Source of the DNA: Gelidibacter pelagius
Lineage (GTDB): Bacteria > Bacteroidota > Bacteroidia > Flavobacteriales > Flavobacteriaceae
Assembly: GCF_017581925.1 (NCBI RefSeq)
Contig: NZ_JAGEVG010000013.1
Span: forward strand, 1 to 64,000
DNA length: 64,000 nucleotides
Direction of reading: 5' to 3'
Position numbers and translations under genes: made by a program. Numbering within the stretch: the first letter of the stretch is position 1; the number at the start of each line of letters is the position of its first letter. Of this stretch, positions 26,206-35,433 are shown in pieces. The notes beneath the pieces were generated by a model. The model had not been told where the DNA came from. It did no database searches and saw nothing but the letters and a program-made list of their open reading frames with translations.

Positions 26206-29200
26206 ATGAAAATCAGTAAAATTAGTTTTAAGAATATCCATTCGCTTCGCGGCGAACACCATATCGATTTTTCATCTGGGCCTTTGGCAGAAAGCGGTCT
26301 TTTTGCGATTACTGGCGCCACGGGGTCTGGGAAATCCACCTTATTGGATGTCATTACCTTGGCTTTATACAATAAAGTACCCCGAATAGGATCCATTAGC
26401 AAATCGGTTATTGAGGATGAAGGCGGTATTATGACCCGTAACTCGACAGATTGTTACGCGGAAGTGGAATATATCGTCAACCAAAAAACCTACCGGTCAC
26501 ATTGGTCGATTGAAAGAAATCGGAACAACAATCTCAACGACCGGAAGCAGGAAATTATCGATGTGGCCACCGGCGCTATTCTTGAGAGTGGGAAGTCTGC
26601 AGTGCCTATTAAAAATGAGGAACTGATTGGGCTGAGTTATGATCAGTTTGTAAAGGCGATGGTATTGTCCCAAGGGCAATTCAGCAAATTACTACAGGCA
26701 AAAAGAGACGAACGAAATAAGTTGCTGGAAGATATTACCGGTGCAAAAGACTACAGATCGATCGGAATTGCAGTGTTCAGAAAGTTTAGAGCGGCTTCGG
26801 AAATCTGTAAAGAACAGGAAATTCGACTCGGAGAAGTTGAATTACTGCCAGAAGCCGAAAAGAAGAATTTAGTTGCCCAAGAAATCGATTTAAATAGATC
26901 AAAAGTCATCCAGAAGAAAGAATTGGATCTTTTAAAAATGACCATTGAAAATCAGAAGGGCATTCTTAAAAACCAAACCATTTTAACTACGAATGAAACC
27001 CAGCAAAAAGAATTAGCTCAGAAAATTGAAAATTTCAAAAAAGAGGAAATCACTTTAAAAAACCATTCAAAATATGTGGGGCATACCAAGCTGATTTCTG
27101 ATTTTGAACAACAGGAAAATGCGTATAAAGACCATTCAGAAGCACTTGAACAAGAGAAGAAAAAGCAGACCAGCATCTTAAATGAAAAGGATGGATTGTT
27201 GGAAGAAGCTTCCATCTTGTTAAAGAGAAAAATTGACGCTAACGACTTTGTCAGTCATCTAACGGACTTCAATACAGCAGTGACGGCGCTCAAGAAAGAT
27301 GAAGATCTGGCCCGGGCAGAGGCTAAGCTTCATGAGGAAACTATCAAAAAAACACTTTTGGAGATTAATAAAGATGCCGAGCGTATTCCTTTTAATTCAG
27401 AACCGGATGTTTTTATTGAGGGCATTCAGCCCATTGAAGAAAAAATTGAGACTTTCTTAAAAACAACCCAGATCAATGATCAGGAAGAATTGGCAGAAAA
27501 GGACGCGAAGCTCAAAGAAAAATCACAGTTGATCAATGCCATCAAAATTGCCTTGACCCAGTACAATTCGGAATTGAAAAACAAAAACTCAAAAGCAACC
27601 GAATTGAAGGCGAGTGCAGCTCTGACTGAAAAATACAGTATCCAACTTAAAACTTTAGAAGACGAATTGAAGCTGTTGGAAGTAGAGGTGGAGACCTTGG
27701 TCAAGGCGGAAGAAACGCGCAAAAAGCATCAAAGTCTCGAAGCGCACAGAAATGTTTTGGTTGATGGCGAGGCGTGTCCCCTCTGTGGAGCATTGGAGCA
27801 TCCGTTTGCTTTGGACAATCCGATTTTCGATCCCAAAGAAGCCGTTCTAAAATCAAAAACGGAATTACTGACCACCAAACGCGCTCTAAAAACAGCCACA
27901 CAAACCAATTTGGAAAACGAGCAGAAAAAGACTCAAATCTTAAAGAAAGATATACTTGCCATTACGGAAGCTATGGCGCCCCAGCTTGTTGAAATCGAAA
28001 AGATTTGTAAATCGCTAGAGTTAGACAACATTCCGGATAACGATAGGGTTCAGATTTTAGAAAACGAATTATTCAAAGAAATGCAATTGGTTGAGCAGGT
28101 GAAGAAGGCATTCCAATTACTGAGTCTTTTGGACAATTTAAGCCATTCCGCAAAACAATGGCAAACAAGTGCGGCTTTAACCACTGAAAAGGAAACCAAA
28201 CGAAAGGCACTTTATGACGGTGAAGTTGTGGATAGCAAAGTACAAGCCTTAATTTCAAAATGGGCAGCAACTATTCAAAATATCAGCAATACCGATCAAG
28301 CCATCACCGTTCTGAAAACGAAACTTGAAAACATCGCTAAGGAAAAAGAAGGTTTTGAAAAGCAATTAAATACCATTTTAGAAACGGAATCAATTGAAAA
28401 TTTCGCTCAGCTCAAAACATTTATTTTAACTGAAGCAGACGCAGAGCAAATCCGTCAGAAAAAGAAACATATAGAATTGAAGCAAGAGCGTTTAAAAACC
28501 GAAAAGGAAAACGCCCAAAAGGAAATTGAAAGTTTCAAAAAACGAATCACTTCCGATCAGCCTTTATCGGTACTTGAGGCAAATTACATTAAATTGGACG
28601 AAGCTTATAGCAGTTTAAATGAACAGATCGGGATTATTAAAACGAAATTGGAAGCCGATACCAAAGCCAAAGAAAAGCAGGAGGCGCTTTTGGAAAAACT
28701 AAAAGGCTTAAAGAAAGAAGAAGCCTTATGGAAAACCATGAACGGTTTGATTGGTGATGCCAACGGTAAGCGGTTTTCAAATTTCGTTCAGGATTTAACA
28801 CTCGAACAATTGATTGGTTATGCCAATCTGCGTTTAAAAGATATGAACGACCGTTATGTGCTTGATATTCCCACTGCTGACGAGGCTGACAAAAATGATT
28901 CCTTAAAAGTATTTGACAGCCATCAAGGCGATGCCCGAAGATCCATCAACACATTATCAGGTGGAGAAACCTTTATGGTCAGTTTGGCGATGGCCTTCGC
29001 GCTCTCCGATCTCGCCGCAAAAAACGTCAAAATAGAATCCATTTTTATTGATGAAGGTTTTGGCACTTTGGATCCTGAAACCTTGAACCAAGCCATCACA
29101 ATCTTGGAAAAAATGCAAAATGAAGGCGATAAATCCATTGGGGTTATTTCGCATGTGGAGGCTTTAAAAGATCGGATCACCACCCAAATACGCTTGGAGA

Positions 29201-29238
29201 AAATGGGGTCGGGGTATAGTACAATTGAAATTATATGA
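26206..29238 (+). CDS. sbcC: Exonuclease SbcCD subunit C (Rad50-type ATPase)
   Basis: 1010 residues. Walker A GATGSGKSTLL with K43; long coiled coils (about 200-500 and 560-830) flanking a zinc hook C524-P-L-C527; C-terminal half with ABC signature LSGGETFMVS, Walker B SIFIDEGFG and the H-loop (GVISHVEAL). Length and order match SbcC/Rad50. It is the ATP-driven SMC-like partner of SbcD, with a 3-bp gap, and both act in the cytoplasm on DNA ends. No terminator is obvious after it; a CTGTCTGACGGCAG hairpin lies about 30 bp downstream. Confidence 0.96.
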   Translation: MKISKISFKNIHSLRGEHHIDFSSGPLAESGLFAITGATGSGKSTLLDVITLALYNKVPRIGSISKSVIEDEGGIMTRNSTDCYAEVEYIVNQKTYRSHWSIERNRNNNLNDRKQEIIDVATGAILESGKSAVPIKNEELIGLSYDQFVKAMVLSQGQFSKLLQAKRDERNKLLEDITGAKDYRSIGIAVFRKFRAASEICKEQEIRLGEVELLPEAEKKNLVAQEIDLNRSKVIQKKELDLLKMTIENQKGILKNQTILTTNETQQKELAQKIENFKKEEITLKNHSKYVGHTKLISDFEQQENAYKDHSEALEQEKKKQTSILNEKDGLLEEASILLKRKIDANDFVSHLTDFNTAVTALKKDEDLARAEAKLHEETIKKTLLEINKDAERIPFNSEPDVFIEGIQPIEEKIETFLKTTQINDQEELAEKDAKLKEKSQLINAIKIALTQYNSELKNKNSKATELKASAALTEKYSIQLKTLEDELKLLEVEVETLVKAEETRKKHQSLEAHRNVLVDGEACPLCGALEHPFALDNPIFDPKEAVLKSKTELLTTKRALKTATQTNLENEQKKTQILKKDILAITEAMAPQLVEIEKICKSLELDNIPDNDRVQILENELFKEMQLVEQVKKAFQLLSLLDNLSHSAKQWQTSAALTTEKETKRKALYDGEVVDSKVQALISKWAATIQNISNTDQAITVLKTKLENIAKEKEGFEKQLNTILETESIENFAQLKTFILTEADAEQIRQKKKHIELKQERLKTEKENAQKEIESFKKRITSDQPLSVLEANYIKLDEAYSSLNEQIGIIKTKLEADTKAKEKQEALLEKLKGLKKEEALWKTMNGLIGDANGKRFSNFVQDLTLEQLIGYANLRLKDMNDRYVLDIPTADEADKNDSLKVFDSHQGDARRSINTLSGGETFMVSLAMAFALSDLAAKNVKIESIFIDEGFGTLDPETLNQAITILEKMQNEGDKSIGVISHVEALKDRITTQIRLEKMGSGYSTIEII

Positions 29239-29390
29239 GAAACTTTGTTGTTCAATATAGAATCAAGACCCTGTCTGACGGCAGGCAAGCGCTGGGCTTA
29301 TAATTCCAAAAACTATCTTCAAACATCCCTTGATTAAAATGAGATTTCACAAGTATTCTCTTATAAATAGTTTTTAAAAAGTAAGGTATC

Positions 29391-29430
29391 ATTCCCACCA
29401 GTGGGTTTTAATACCCCGAAGTTCTTGATT
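29391..29430. repeat. 40-bp recurring intergenic element, copy 1
   Basis: Begins ATTCCCACCAGTGGG, which folds as hairpin CCCAC-CA-GTGGG, and ends GAAGTTCTTGATT. It lies between the convergent ends of sbcC and the GIY-YIG gene. Related copies are at 34485-34524 and 60798-60836. Confidence 0.7.
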
Positions 29431-29448
29431 TAAAACACCCGTAAAAAT

Positions 29449-29799
29449 TCAGTTAAACCAAACCGCATACCCTTGCCGACGCAGTTCCAATGCAATTTGT
29501 TTTTCAGCTTCCAAGGCTTCAGCTCTTGTAAGGAATGGATCGATATGCGTATATAAACTTGGTCTCAAGTACAAACCGTATTTTTCCACCAGAGCAGCGG
29601 ATAACTTATGTCCTTTTTTATTGCGATAGCCTGTTTTATGCTGAAGGAAACGTTCTTTAGGTGTTTTGCTGGTCTGACCAACGTACAAACATTGTAGGAC
29701 GCCATTAAATTGTGGGTTGGCATTCCTGAATTTGGTGTTTTCAGAATACACACGTTTGGAAAGTTCTATTACATAAATTGTATATAAGGTTTTAGCCAT
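29449..29799 (-). CDS. GIY-YIG-fold nuclease-like small protein
   Basis: 116 residues. IYVIEL near the start and CLYVGQT at about 33-39 correspond to the GIY and YIG strands. They are followed by a conserved Arg (PKERFLQH) and a later Glu within EALEAEKQIALEL, the usual metal-binding position. Single-domain GIY-YIG proteins of this size are common in flavobacteria; some are structure-specific nucleases, many are untested. The product ends AVWFN. It is a lone gene on the minus strand, convergent with sbcC. Confidence 0.75.
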   Translation of the reverse strand: MAKTLYTIYVIELSKRVYSENTKFRNANPQFNGVLQCLYVGQTSKTPKERFLQHKTGYRNKKGHKLSAALVEKYGLYLRPSLYTHIDPFLTRAEALEAEKQIALELRRQGYAVWFN

Positions 29800-30116
29800 G
29801 TCTTTTTAGTTAAGTATTATTTGTGCCATAGTTGTTAGTCTGCCATTGCAGGTGTATTCCACCAAACAACTTGTTTTAATCTTAAATCTCAAAACACTTT
29901 TTTTATATTAAAAGTAATTAGGAATATTGCATATTCGCAATTAATCCTAAAAAATTGAGATTGCTCATTTAAAATCTGAATAAGCTTTGCCCCTCCCGGT
30001 AGTTATCGGAACCAAAGGTGGCTTATTCTCAAATTAATTAATCATTTGAGATATTTTGCTCCCTTTAGGGCGGGGCGAACCAAAAATCGGCATTGTATTT
30101 TCAGTTTTTAATTCTT
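29800..30116. other. Spacer with GC-rich repeat fragments
   Basis: AT-rich apart from two short GC islands: CCCCTCCCGGTAGTTATCGG at about 29990-30010, and CTCCCTTTAGGGCGGGGCGAACC at about 30060-30081. Both resemble common Bacteroidota interspersed repeats. Nothing else is seen. Confidence 0.5.
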
Positions 30117-30275
30117 ATGACTAAAAGCTATTATTATAATTCCACAAAAGCAGCATCCAAATATAACAAATTCCATCTTGAAGTTTTAAACGAAAGGAGC
30201 TTGGTAGAACTATTCACTATAAGAGTTTTAAAAGATGAAAAATCCAAAAAATCCGAACTTATTGGGTTGAAATGA
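30117..30275 (+). CDS. Possible small protein, unknown
   Basis: 52 codons from the ATG at 30117 (MTKSYYYNSTKAASKYNKFH), ending KSELIGLK. The sequence is charged and helical in its second half, with plausible composition, and the spacer offers no competing frame. An upstream in-frame ATG at 30093 would add eight residues. No recognisable domain or clear promoter. It could equally be a chance ORF in the upstream region of nrdB. Confidence 0.3.
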   Translation: MTKSYYYNSTKAASKYNKFHLEVLNERSLVELFTIRVLKDEKSKKSELIGLK

Positions 30276-30468
30276 GGCTTAGATTTTTCGTTTCATCTAT
30301 ATCCACATCATTAATTTTTATTAACCGCTCCAACCATCATTAACTCTCGTTTTATTCACAATTGTTGATAACCATTTGACAACAATTTTGGGCACCCTCA
30401 AAAAGTCATATTTAAAATCGACATCTTTACACCTCAAGAAATTTTTCTAATTTTTAGCACTTATTCGT

Positions 30469-31743
30469 ATGGAGATTACCCAGGTGATTAAAAGAGATTT
30501 CACTACAAAACTCTTTCATTTACAGAAGATTACTGATGCAATATTGAAAGCGATGACCGCTGCAAACCATGGAGGGCCTGAAGATGCGCAACGCATATCT
30601 GAGACGGTCTATGAAGCACTTTTAGACCGAAAACGATTGGATGGGAATTATATCCCTACCGTGGAGGAGGTTCAGGATTTTGTCGAAACCAAATTGATGG
30701 AAAGTGGCTTTTTTGATGTTGCAAAAGGATACATTCTTTACAGAAATCAGCAGACCCAGAGACGTAAATTGAACATTTTTGAAAAGCGTATCAATTTGAA
30801 GCCTTATGAGTATCCAGCACTCTATGAATATGTGCCGGCCATCCGACATTCGTATTGGATCCATACCGAATTTAACTTTACAAGTGACATTCAGGATTTT
30901 AAAACACGATTGACGGAAGTTGAGCGTAGTGCCATCAAAAACACCATGCTTGCCATCTCACAAATTGAGGTTGCCGTAAAGAGTTTTTGGGGCGATATTT
31001 ATCACAGAATGCCAAAACCTGAAATTGGTTCTGTAGGTGCCACTTTTGCCGAAAGCGAGGTGCGCCATCATGATGCCTATTCACATCTGCTTGAAATATT
31101 AGGTCTTAACGAAGAATTTAAGAACCTCAAGAAAAAACCAGCCATCATGATGCGGGTTCAGTATTTGGAAACCGCTCTTAAAAACGCAAAAAGTGAAGAT
31201 AATAAGGAATATGCAGAATCCATTTTGTTGTTCTCTCTCTTTATCGAGCACGTATCATTATTCTCCCAATTTTTGATCATTATGGCCTTCAATAAGCATA
31301 AGAATATGCTAAAAGGAATTTCTAACGTGGTTGAAGCGACTTCAAAGGAAGAGCAGATCCATGGCGATTTCGGAATTGATATCATCAAAATAATCAAAGA
31401 AGAAAATCCAGAGTGGTTTGATGAAAACTACAATAGCATGATCCAGGAAGTATGTAAGGAAGCCTTTGATTCAGAAAGCAGAATCGTGGATTGGATTTTT
31501 GAAGAAGGCGAATTGGACTTCCTTCCTAAGGCTGTAGTCAACGAATTTATTAAAAACCGATTTAACAATTCCCTTGAAAGCATAGGGATAGCAAAAATAT
31601 TTGAGATAGACGAAAGCCTCATAGCACAAACAGAATGGTTTGATGACGAGATCATCGGAACCAAACACGGCGATTTCTTCGTGAAACGCTCTATCAATTA
31701 CAGTAAAAGAACTCAAAGTATAACCAGTGATGACCTATTTTAA
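30469..31743 (+). CDS. nrdB: Class I ribonucleotide reductase small subunit with N-terminal ATP-cone
   Basis: 424 residues. The first ~95 residues are an ATP-cone (VIKRDFTTKLFHLQKI, then IPTVEEVQDFVE), a domain normally on the large subunit. The ferritin-like radical subunit follows: putative metal ligands E167, E197 and H200 (ESEVRHH), E260 (LFIEHV), E295 and H298 (EEQIH). Y204 is in register with the radical tyrosine of E. coli NrdB. ATP-cones on NrdB are established for Leeuwenhoekiella blandensis, where ATP/dATP control oligomer state and a manganese centre was reported. The large subunit starts at the very next base. Together they make deoxyribonucleotides, and dATP feedback would act through this subunit. 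Confidence 0.94.
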   Translation: MEITQVIKRDFTTKLFHLQKITDAILKAMTAANHGGPEDAQRISETVYEALLDRKRLDGNYIPTVEEVQDFVETKLMESGFFDVAKGYILYRNQQTQRRKLNIFEKRINLKPYEYPALYEYVPAIRHSYWIHTEFNFTSDIQDFKTRLTEVERSAIKNTMLAISQIEVAVKSFWGDIYHRMPKPEIGSVGATFAESEVRHHDAYSHLLEILGLNEEFKNLKKKPAIMMRVQYLETALKNAKSEDNKEYAESILLFSLFIEHVSLFSQFLIIMAFNKHKNMLKGISNVVEATSKEEQIHGDFGIDIIKIIKEENPEWFDENYNSMIQEVCKEAFDSESRIVDWIFEEGELDFLPKAVVNEFIKNRFNNSLESIGIAKIFEIDESLIAQTEWFDDEIIGTKHGDFFVKRSINYSKRTQSITSDDLF

Positions 31744-33534
31744 ATGAACAATCTAAACCAAACCCTCGACACACAAACATCAAAAACAAATTTAGAAACT
31801 GACAACCTTGTAAACGCTCGAAAAGAAGCGCTCCAAAAAACGGGAGAAAAGAAAGCTCAAGGTTTCGAATGGCTTAATGAACACAGCCGTAACTTTTTAG
31901 CTTCGGGCTATCTAACGCCAGGCGTCACTGCAGAGGAACGTATTCGCGAAATAGCCGATAGAGCGGAACAAATATTGGGTATTCCTGGATACTCAGATAA
32001 ATTTTTCGGTTATATGTCTGAAGGATTTTTCTCTTTGGCATCACCAGTTTGGTCCAATTTCGGTAAGAAAAGAGGCCTTCCCATCAGTTGTTTCGGATCG
32101 CATATTGGAGACGATATGGGCAATATTCTATACACACAATCTGAAGTAGGGATGATGTCTAAGCTTGGAGGCGGAACGTCGGGTTATTTTGGTAAAATCC
32201 GTCATCGTGGCGCTGAAGTAAAGAATAACGGACAAGCCTCTGGTGCAGTCCATATCATGCAGTTGTTTGAATCCATGGTGGATGTCGTGAGTCAAGGTTC
32301 AGTGAGACGTGGTCGTTTCTCACCGTATTTGCCAGTTGAGCATCCAGACATTATGGAGTTTTTGGAGATCGGTACGGAAGGGAATCCTATTCAGGAGTTG
32401 ACCCACGGCGTGACTGTTACTAACCAATGGATGGAGGAGATGGTTGCTGGTGATGAAGCAAAACGTTCTATCTGGGCAAAAGTGCTTCAACGAAGAGGTG
32501 AAATGGGTTACCCATACATTTTCTTTAAAGACAATGCCAATAATGGTGCTGCAGATGTTTATAAAGATAAAGACCTTCCTATTTATGCTAGTAACCTGTG
32601 TACGGAAATCATGTTGCCTTCCAATGACGATTGGTCTTTTGTGTGCGTACTTTCTTCAGTGAATTTATTGCATTATGACAAGTGGAAAGATACTGACGCG
32701 GTGGAAACCATGGTTTATTTCTTAGATGCCGTTATCACCGAGTTTGTTGACAAATTGGAAGACTATCGCGATTCTGAAAGTAGAGAAGACAGACAAACCT
32801 TCTTGTTTATGGAACGTGCCTATAACTTTGCCAAGGACAATCGTGCCTTGGGACTTGGAGTATTGGGTTGGCATTCTTTGTTGCAGTCAAAAATGCTGCC
32901 TTTGAATAGCCAGAAAGCTTACGACATGAACAGTGAGATCTTTAAAGTGATCCAAGAGAAATCATATAAAGCTTCTGAAGAATTGGCTGAGTTATTTGGA
33001 GAACCAGAAGTCCTCAAAGGCTATGGCAGACGTAATGCCACTCTTAACGCTATTGCGCCAACTACATCATCGGCGTTTATTTTGGGCCAAGTATCACAAG
33101 GTATTGAGCCAATCTGGTCCAATGTGTATGTGAAAGATATTGCCAAGATCAAAACAACGATCAAAAATTCTTATTTAGAGGAATTATTGGAAGAAAAAGG
33201 TCAGAACAATGCTGATGTATGGAGAGATATCCGTAACAACGATGGCTCGGTACAGCATCTTGATTTCTTGACCGAGAACGAAAAAGATGTGTTTAAAACC
33301 TATTCGGAAATTGATCAATTAGATTTGATTTATCAAGCGGCCAACCGTCAAAATCATATTGATCAGGGCCAATCGGTGAATATCATCGTACATCCGGAAA
33401 TGCCGGTTAAGGAAATCAATAAAATTCATGTTACCGCGTGGAAATTGGGATTGAAATCGCTTTATTACCAACACAGTATGAATGCCGCACAAAAGTTTGC
33501 ACAGAAGAAAGATTGTGCGAGTTGCGAAGCTTAG
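31744..33534 (+). CDS. nrdA: Class I ribonucleotide reductase large (catalytic) subunit, no ATP-cone
   Basis: 596 residues, about 150 fewer than E. coli NrdA because it lacks the N-terminal ATP-cone. Catalytic set visible: C116 (SCFGSH) and C301 (FVCVLSS) as the redox pair candidates, N284-C286-E288 (NLCTEI) for the thiyl radical site, and a C-terminal C591-A-S-C594 shuttle. It begins immediately after the nrdB stop (no gap) and is translated in the same operon. A strong terminator follows at 33586-33620. The missing regulatory domain is compensated by the ATP-cone on NrdB. Confidence 0.95.
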   Translation: MNNLNQTLDTQTSKTNLETDNLVNARKEALQKTGEKKAQGFEWLNEHSRNFLASGYLTPGVTAEERIREIADRAEQILGIPGYSDKFFGYMSEGFFSLASPVWSNFGKKRGLPISCFGSHIGDDMGNILYTQSEVGMMSKLGGGTSGYFGKIRHRGAEVKNNGQASGAVHIMQLFESMVDVVSQGSVRRGRFSPYLPVEHPDIMEFLEIGTEGNPIQELTHGVTVTNQWMEEMVAGDEAKRSIWAKVLQRRGEMGYPYIFFKDNANNGAADVYKDKDLPIYASNLCTEIMLPSNDDWSFVCVLSSVNLLHYDKWKDTDAVETMVYFLDAVITEFVDKLEDYRDSESREDRQTFLFMERAYNFAKDNRALGLGVLGWHSLLQSKMLPLNSQKAYDMNSEIFKVIQEKSYKASEELAELFGEPEVLKGYGRRNATLNAIAPTTSSAFILGQVSQGIEPIWSNVYVKDIAKIKTTIKNSYLEELLEEKGQNNADVWRDIRNNDGSVQHLDFLTENEKDVFKTYSEIDQLDLIYQAANRQNHIDQGQSVNIIVHPEMPVKEINKIHVTAWKLGLKSLYYQHSMNAAQKFAQKKDCASCEA

Positions 33535-33585
33535 ATGTTAGTTGTAAATGATTGACATATAGTGTTATATAAGGAGTGGTTAAAG

Positions 33586-33620
33586 AACAGGTTCAGTATT
33601 TTCTGAGCCTGTTTTTTTTT
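33586..33620 (+). terminator. Rho-independent terminator after nrdBA
   Basis: Stem AACAGGTTCAG / CTGAGCCTGTT (11 pairs, one G-T wobble) with a six-base loop, running directly into a T-run. Confidence 0.9.
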
Positions 33621-33835
33621 ACTTAAATTGAATGTACGCCCCATTTTTGCAATAAGGTTGGATAACGATATTTATACGTTTTTTGGAAGTCCATAATAAT
33701 TTAGTCCTTCTCTTAGCTAAAGGGTTAAATATGCAATAGCAATCAAAATCAGGTGTTATAAAATGTTAAACAATAGTTTAATTGATATGCATCGTAAATA
33801 ATTATTTGTATTCTTGCAAGTTGAATTCTGTATGG

Positions 33836-34111
33836 ATGTCAGAGGAGATAGAAAACATTAATAATGCGCATAATCAATCGGTTTCAAAGAACCAGGATGC
33901 GACATTGACTTCAAAAAACAATTTAACCACGACTGAATCGGAGCCTGTTTTAAAGGCCAAAGTAGTGAAGAAAGAGTCCTTTACTGAGCGTATGAAAACG
34001 CATCGGTTTTTTCTTGTTCGTGGCATCTATTATATCTTTTATTCGATTTGGGCGATTGTGATGGCCATTGGAATGTTTATTGCTTGGTTAATTGCGATGC
34101 TCTTTATATGA
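33836..34111 (+). CDS. Small membrane protein, unknown
   Basis: 91 residues from the ATG at 33836 (MSEEIENINNAHNQ); 18 further upstream in-frame codons are not credible as coding. The first ~55 residues are polar and acidic/basic; the last ~33 (FFLVRGIYYIFYSIWAIVMA onwards) form one or two membrane segments. The stop overlaps the next start by 4 bp (ATGA), so the two genes are translationally coupled and probably work together. No family recognised. Confidence 0.65.
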   Translation: MSEEIENINNAHNQSVSKNQDATLTSKNNLTTTESEPVLKAKVVKKESFTERMKTHRFFLVRGIYYIFYSIWAIVMAIGMFIAWLIAMLFI

Positions 34112-34473
34112 CAGATCGATTTCCGTTAAAGCTGTTGCATGGTTATGTACTGCTGTCATTTGCGGTGTTTTTGATCGTACAAGGTTTGAAATTCTTTTCT
34201 GTTGCCGGTCCTAATTGGATCTTCAATCATCTCAATGATTATTTGGCCATTCCAATGATTGCCACAGTATGTCTGCATGGCGTTTGGTGGATTAAAAAAG
34301 ATAGGACCATTCGGCTGAATGGCTTTACAATTCTTAGTCTGGTTGCACTTTTTTCCATTGTTTTTGAGTACTATCTCCCACAGCAAGATTATCGCTATAC
34401 TGGAGATATATGGGATGTGGTGTGTTACGGATTGGGAGGTTTGGTATTCTACGTCTTACAGAAAATGAAATAG
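34108..34473 (+). CDS. Small polytopic membrane protein
   Basis: 121 residues from the ATG at 34108. Four hydrophobic segments: about 8-28, 40-60 (YLAIPMIATVCLHGVWWIK), 70-88 and 100-118. Length and layout resemble small flavobacterial proteins that I recall being annotated as magnesium citrate secondary transporter; I cannot verify that and the name has little functional support. Coupled to the upstream small membrane protein by an ATGA overlap. Confidence 0.65.
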   Translation: MTDRFPLKLLHGYVLLSFAVFLIVQGLKFFSVAGPNWIFNHLNDYLAIPMIATVCLHGVWWIKKDRTIRLNGFTILSLVALFSIVFEYYLPQQDYRYTGDIWDVVCYGLGGLVFYVLQKMK

Positions 34474-34484
34474 GATCTCATTTT

Positions 34485-34524
34485 ATTCCCACCATTGGGC
34501 TTCAATATTCTGAAGTTCTTGATT
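34485..34524. repeat. 40-bp recurring intergenic element, copy 2
   Basis: ATTCCCACCATTGGG at the start and GAAGTTCTTGATT at the end, the same length as copy 1 at 29391-29430 (about 33 of 40 positions match by eye). It again lies between convergent genes. Confidence 0.7.
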
Positions 34525-34574
34525 CGACTTTTGTAAATGTTCGATTTTAAGAAAACAGCATGCTATGGGATTGT

Positions 34575-35216
34575 TCAATTTCTAAGGTCCTTTTCTTTTA
34601 ATCTTTTTGTTACCCGATCTAAAATGACCTTATAAAGCGGAAGGAAAAACAGCGCGCTGATTATTATTTTAAAAATATAATCGACGGTGGCAATTTCGAC
34701 CAGGTTTTCTGCAAGGTACGCGTCTGAAGTTTTGTAAAAGGCAATAAAGAAAAATGTCAGTGTATCCATGAAATTCCCAAAAATACCAGAAGCCAATGGT
34801 GCATGCCACCACTGTTTATGCTGCCGAAGTTTATTGAACACGAAAATATCTAAAATCTGTCCCACCACATAAGCCGCGAAACTGGCGATGGCAATCCGTG
34901 CTACAAAAAGATCAAAGCTAAAGAAGGTATCAAATCCCAGCCAAATCCCCTGACGAAAGGCAACGGTGATGAAGTAAGAAACTGCCAAGGCCGGAAACAT
35001 GGCATAAAAAACAATCCGTCGTCCCATTCGTGCGCCAAAAACACGTACGGTCAGGTCTGTAGCCAAAAAGATGAACGGAAAGGTAAACGCACCCCATGTA
35101 GCCTTGAATCCGAAAATGGAGATGGGGAACTGTACCAAGTAATTGCTTGATGCAATAATTAGAATGTGGAATCCGACCAGTAATAACACCAGTCGCGTAT
35201 TTTTTATAGAGGACAT
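34575..35216 (-). CDS. Queuosine precursor transporter (YhhQ family)
   Basis: 213 residues with six predicted membrane segments. FKATWGAFTFPFIFLATDLT and VFGARMGRRIVF are typical of the YhhQ/COG1738 family. Family members take up 7-deazaguanine precursors (preQ0/preQ1) for queuosine in tRNA. A hairpin plus A6CTAAG tail resembling a preQ1-I aptamer sits 9 nt upstream of the start, which supports the assignment. No other queuosine gene lies in the window. Confidence 0.88.
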   Translation of the reverse strand: MSSIKNTRLVLLLVGFHILIIASSNYLVQFPISIFGFKATWGAFTFPFIFLATDLTVRVFGARMGRRIVFYAMFPALAVSYFITVAFRQGIWLGFDTFFSFDLFVARIAIASFAAYVVGQILDIFVFNKLRQHKQWWHAPLASGIFGNFMDTLTFFFIAFYKTSDAYLAENLVEIATVDYIFKIIISALFFLPLYKVILDRVTKRLKEKDLRN

Positions 35217-35225
35217 AAAGCGTTT

Positions 35226-35261
35226 CTTAGTTTTTTAACGTGGGAGAATTTCGAACCACGT
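35226..35261 (-). promoter_or_regulatory. Candidate preQ1-I riboswitch in front of the queuosine precursor transporter
   Basis: Minus strand, 5' to 3': stem ACGTGG / CCACGT (35256-35261 with 35238-35243), 12-nt loop TTCGAAATTCTC, then TT, A6 and CTAAG, ending 9 nt before the ATG at 35216. Loop length, the TTC at its start, C at loop positions 10 and 12, and the tail length match the Bacillus queC aptamer. However, the loop triplet that should pair with CTA reads GAA instead of TAG, so the pseudoknot helix would be weak. Not certain. Confidence 0.45.
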
Positions 35262-35344
35262 GTCCCATTTTTTGATGGAAAATTAAGGGCGCAAGATAGT
35301 TACTATTTTGATGGTTTTGGGTGGGATGGGGTTTAAAATTTAGA

Positions 35345-35404
35345 GTTATGGGAGGTGGGAGGTGTGAGAGGTGAGAGGTGAGAGGTGAGAGTGTGAGAGG
35401 TGAG
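35345..35404. repeat. Purine-rich GAGAGGTGA tandem repeat
   Basis: About seven imperfect units of GGGAGGT / GAGAGGT(GA), all purine-biased on the plus strand. Non-coding. Confidence 0.75.
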
Positions 35405-35433
35405 GAATTAGGTGTTTGGGATTAGGGAAGTAC

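Noticed and set aside
33783-33794. TGATATGCATCG upstream of the small membrane protein, similar to the regulon dyad
   Set aside because: The right half-site is TCG not TCA, and there is no TAnnTTTG-like element 23 nt downstream.
35238-35261. GGTTCGAA-like sequence resembling the T-arm of a tRNA
   Set aside because: The loop is 12 nt, and no acceptor, D or anticodon arms can be built around it.
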